NCBI RefSeq assembly: GCF_030503675.1
Contig: NZ_CP129964.1
Coordinates: forward strand, 248,001 to 312,000
Length of the DNA stretch: 64,000 bases
Direction of reading: 5' to 3'
Origin: Lutimonas zeaxanthinifaciens
Lineage (GTDB): Bacteria > Bacteroidota > Bacteroidia > Flavobacteriales > Flavobacteriaceae
The notes beneath the pieces are model-generated. The model searched no databases. It had not been told where the DNA came from and worked only from the letters and a program-made list of their open reading frames with translations. The position numbers and the translations under genes were made by a program. Below are positions 63,735 through 64,000 of the stretch, piece after piece. The first letter of the stretch is position 1. Each line of letters starts with the position of its first letter.

Positions 63735-63805
63735 TGACCCATAGTGTAACGGTAGCACTCCGGTTTTTGGTACCGTCAGTCAAGGTTCGAATCCTTGTGG
63801 GTCAA
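63735..63805 (+). tRNA. tRNA-Gln(TTG)
   Basis: A 71-nt tRNA. Acceptor TGACCCA pairs with TGGGTCA, discriminator A; D arm GTG/CAC; anticodon loop TTTTGGT with TTG at 63767-63769; T arm CAAGG-TTCGAAT-CCTTG. The outer pair of the anticodon stem is a C-U mismatch. The U1-A72 pair is typical of tRNA-Gln. The CCA end is not encoded. Confidence 0.95.
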
Positions 63806-63820
63806 CTGACAAGATTAGAC

Positions 63821-63850
63821 AAACTCTCCAAGAAATTGGGGAGTTTTTTT
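63821..63850 (+). terminator. Terminator after tRNA-Gln
   Basis: AAACTCTCCA and TGGGGAGTTT pair with one T-G wobble around a 6-nt loop, then seven T. The remaining 150 nt of the window hold no recognisable feature. Confidence 0.88.
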
Positions 63851-64000
63851 GTTTTTGAACCTTTCTTCGAATCGCCATTCTTCTTTATTTAGAACTGTTT
63901 AAAAAATTGAATGGATCTTTTGGGTATGTTTTAATTCATTAGAAAAGGAATCATATGAAGAAACCTATTTATCATTGAAATAAATATCAAAACCCTTTGT

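Noticed and set aside
63635-63892. An 85-residue plus-strand open frame at the window end.
   Set aside because: It runs across the tRNA-Gln gene, its promoter and its terminator.
1-64000. CRISPR array, insertion sequence, prophage or integrative element.
   Set aside because: No regularly spaced repeats, no transposase, integrase or phage structural gene, and no transposon-style inverted repeats; gene order is typical chromosomal core.

Overview
The window looks like chromosomal core DNA of a member of the Flavobacteriaceae (Bacteroidota). Evidence: the AT-rich intergenic DNA carries Bacteroidota-type promoters (TTG, a 17-23 nt spacer, then TAnnTTTG). The gene order rplM-rpsI-rpsB-tsf-pyrH-frr is typical of the phylum. 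Lineage-typical families are present (a GYDIA-type GHMP kinase, a DUF4270 lipoprotein, a DUF2723 membrane protein, a CarboxypepD_reg TonB receptor, DUF6428), and isopentenyl diphosphate is made by the mevalonate route. I see no insertion sequence, prophage, integrase or CRISPR array. No gene-free stretch exceeds 300 bases.

Layout. 1-3140: a UbiA prenyltransferase, a mevalonate kinase-like GHMP kinase and diphosphomevalonate decarboxylase. 3178-5873: a LytS/LytTR two-component pair, a minimal ExbB-like membrane protein and a small conserved protein. 5941-8868: an arsenic operon (arsR, ArsN1-like acetyltransferase, Cys-tailed DUF6428 protein, Acr3, ArsC). 8865-13229 (minus): panC, panD, a UPF0104 membrane protein, the GYDIA kinase and an HI0933-type flavoprotein. 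13332-20353: a half-size glycogen-synthase-like protein, a DUF4270 lipoprotein, glmS, then pth, rplY and prs on the minus strand, and tRNA-Leu(CAA). 20589-29792: a TonB receptor, a CPBP protease, a membrane-anchored AraC regulator, a SulP transporter, a divergent pyruvate-kinase-like protein, a VanZ-like protein and a phosphoesterase.

29950-38456 (minus) holds two sugar-related groups: a HAD phosphatase with an SMP-30 lipoprotein, and DUF1080, Gfo/Idh/MocA, SGNH and DUF1349 genes that resemble a small 3-keto-glycoside unit. A YfcC carrier and an SdpR/SdpI/VanZ-like trio follow. 38637-45333 (plus): soluble and membrane pyrophosphatases, an unusual trio (flavin-reductase-like, M20 peptidase, P-loop protein) and an outer-membrane barrel. 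45321-60425 (almost all minus): a PAP2-like protein, rpoN, asnS, rfbA, an MMPL/RND transporter, the frr-pyrH and ribosomal block, polA, a thioredoxin-like protein without its CxxC (plus strand), and a polysaccharide deacetylase. The window ends with a DUF2723 protein and tRNA-Gln(TTG).

The most noteworthy points are: a UbiA protein with archaeal DGGGP-synthase-like motifs next to mevalonate genes; the flavin-reductase/M20/P-loop operon with no function I can assign; a Cys-tailed protein inside the arsenic operon; and several proteins that keep a famous fold but have lost catalytic residues (thioredoxin, pyruvate kinase, glycogen synthase). All calls come from reading the sequence; no database search or alignment was run.
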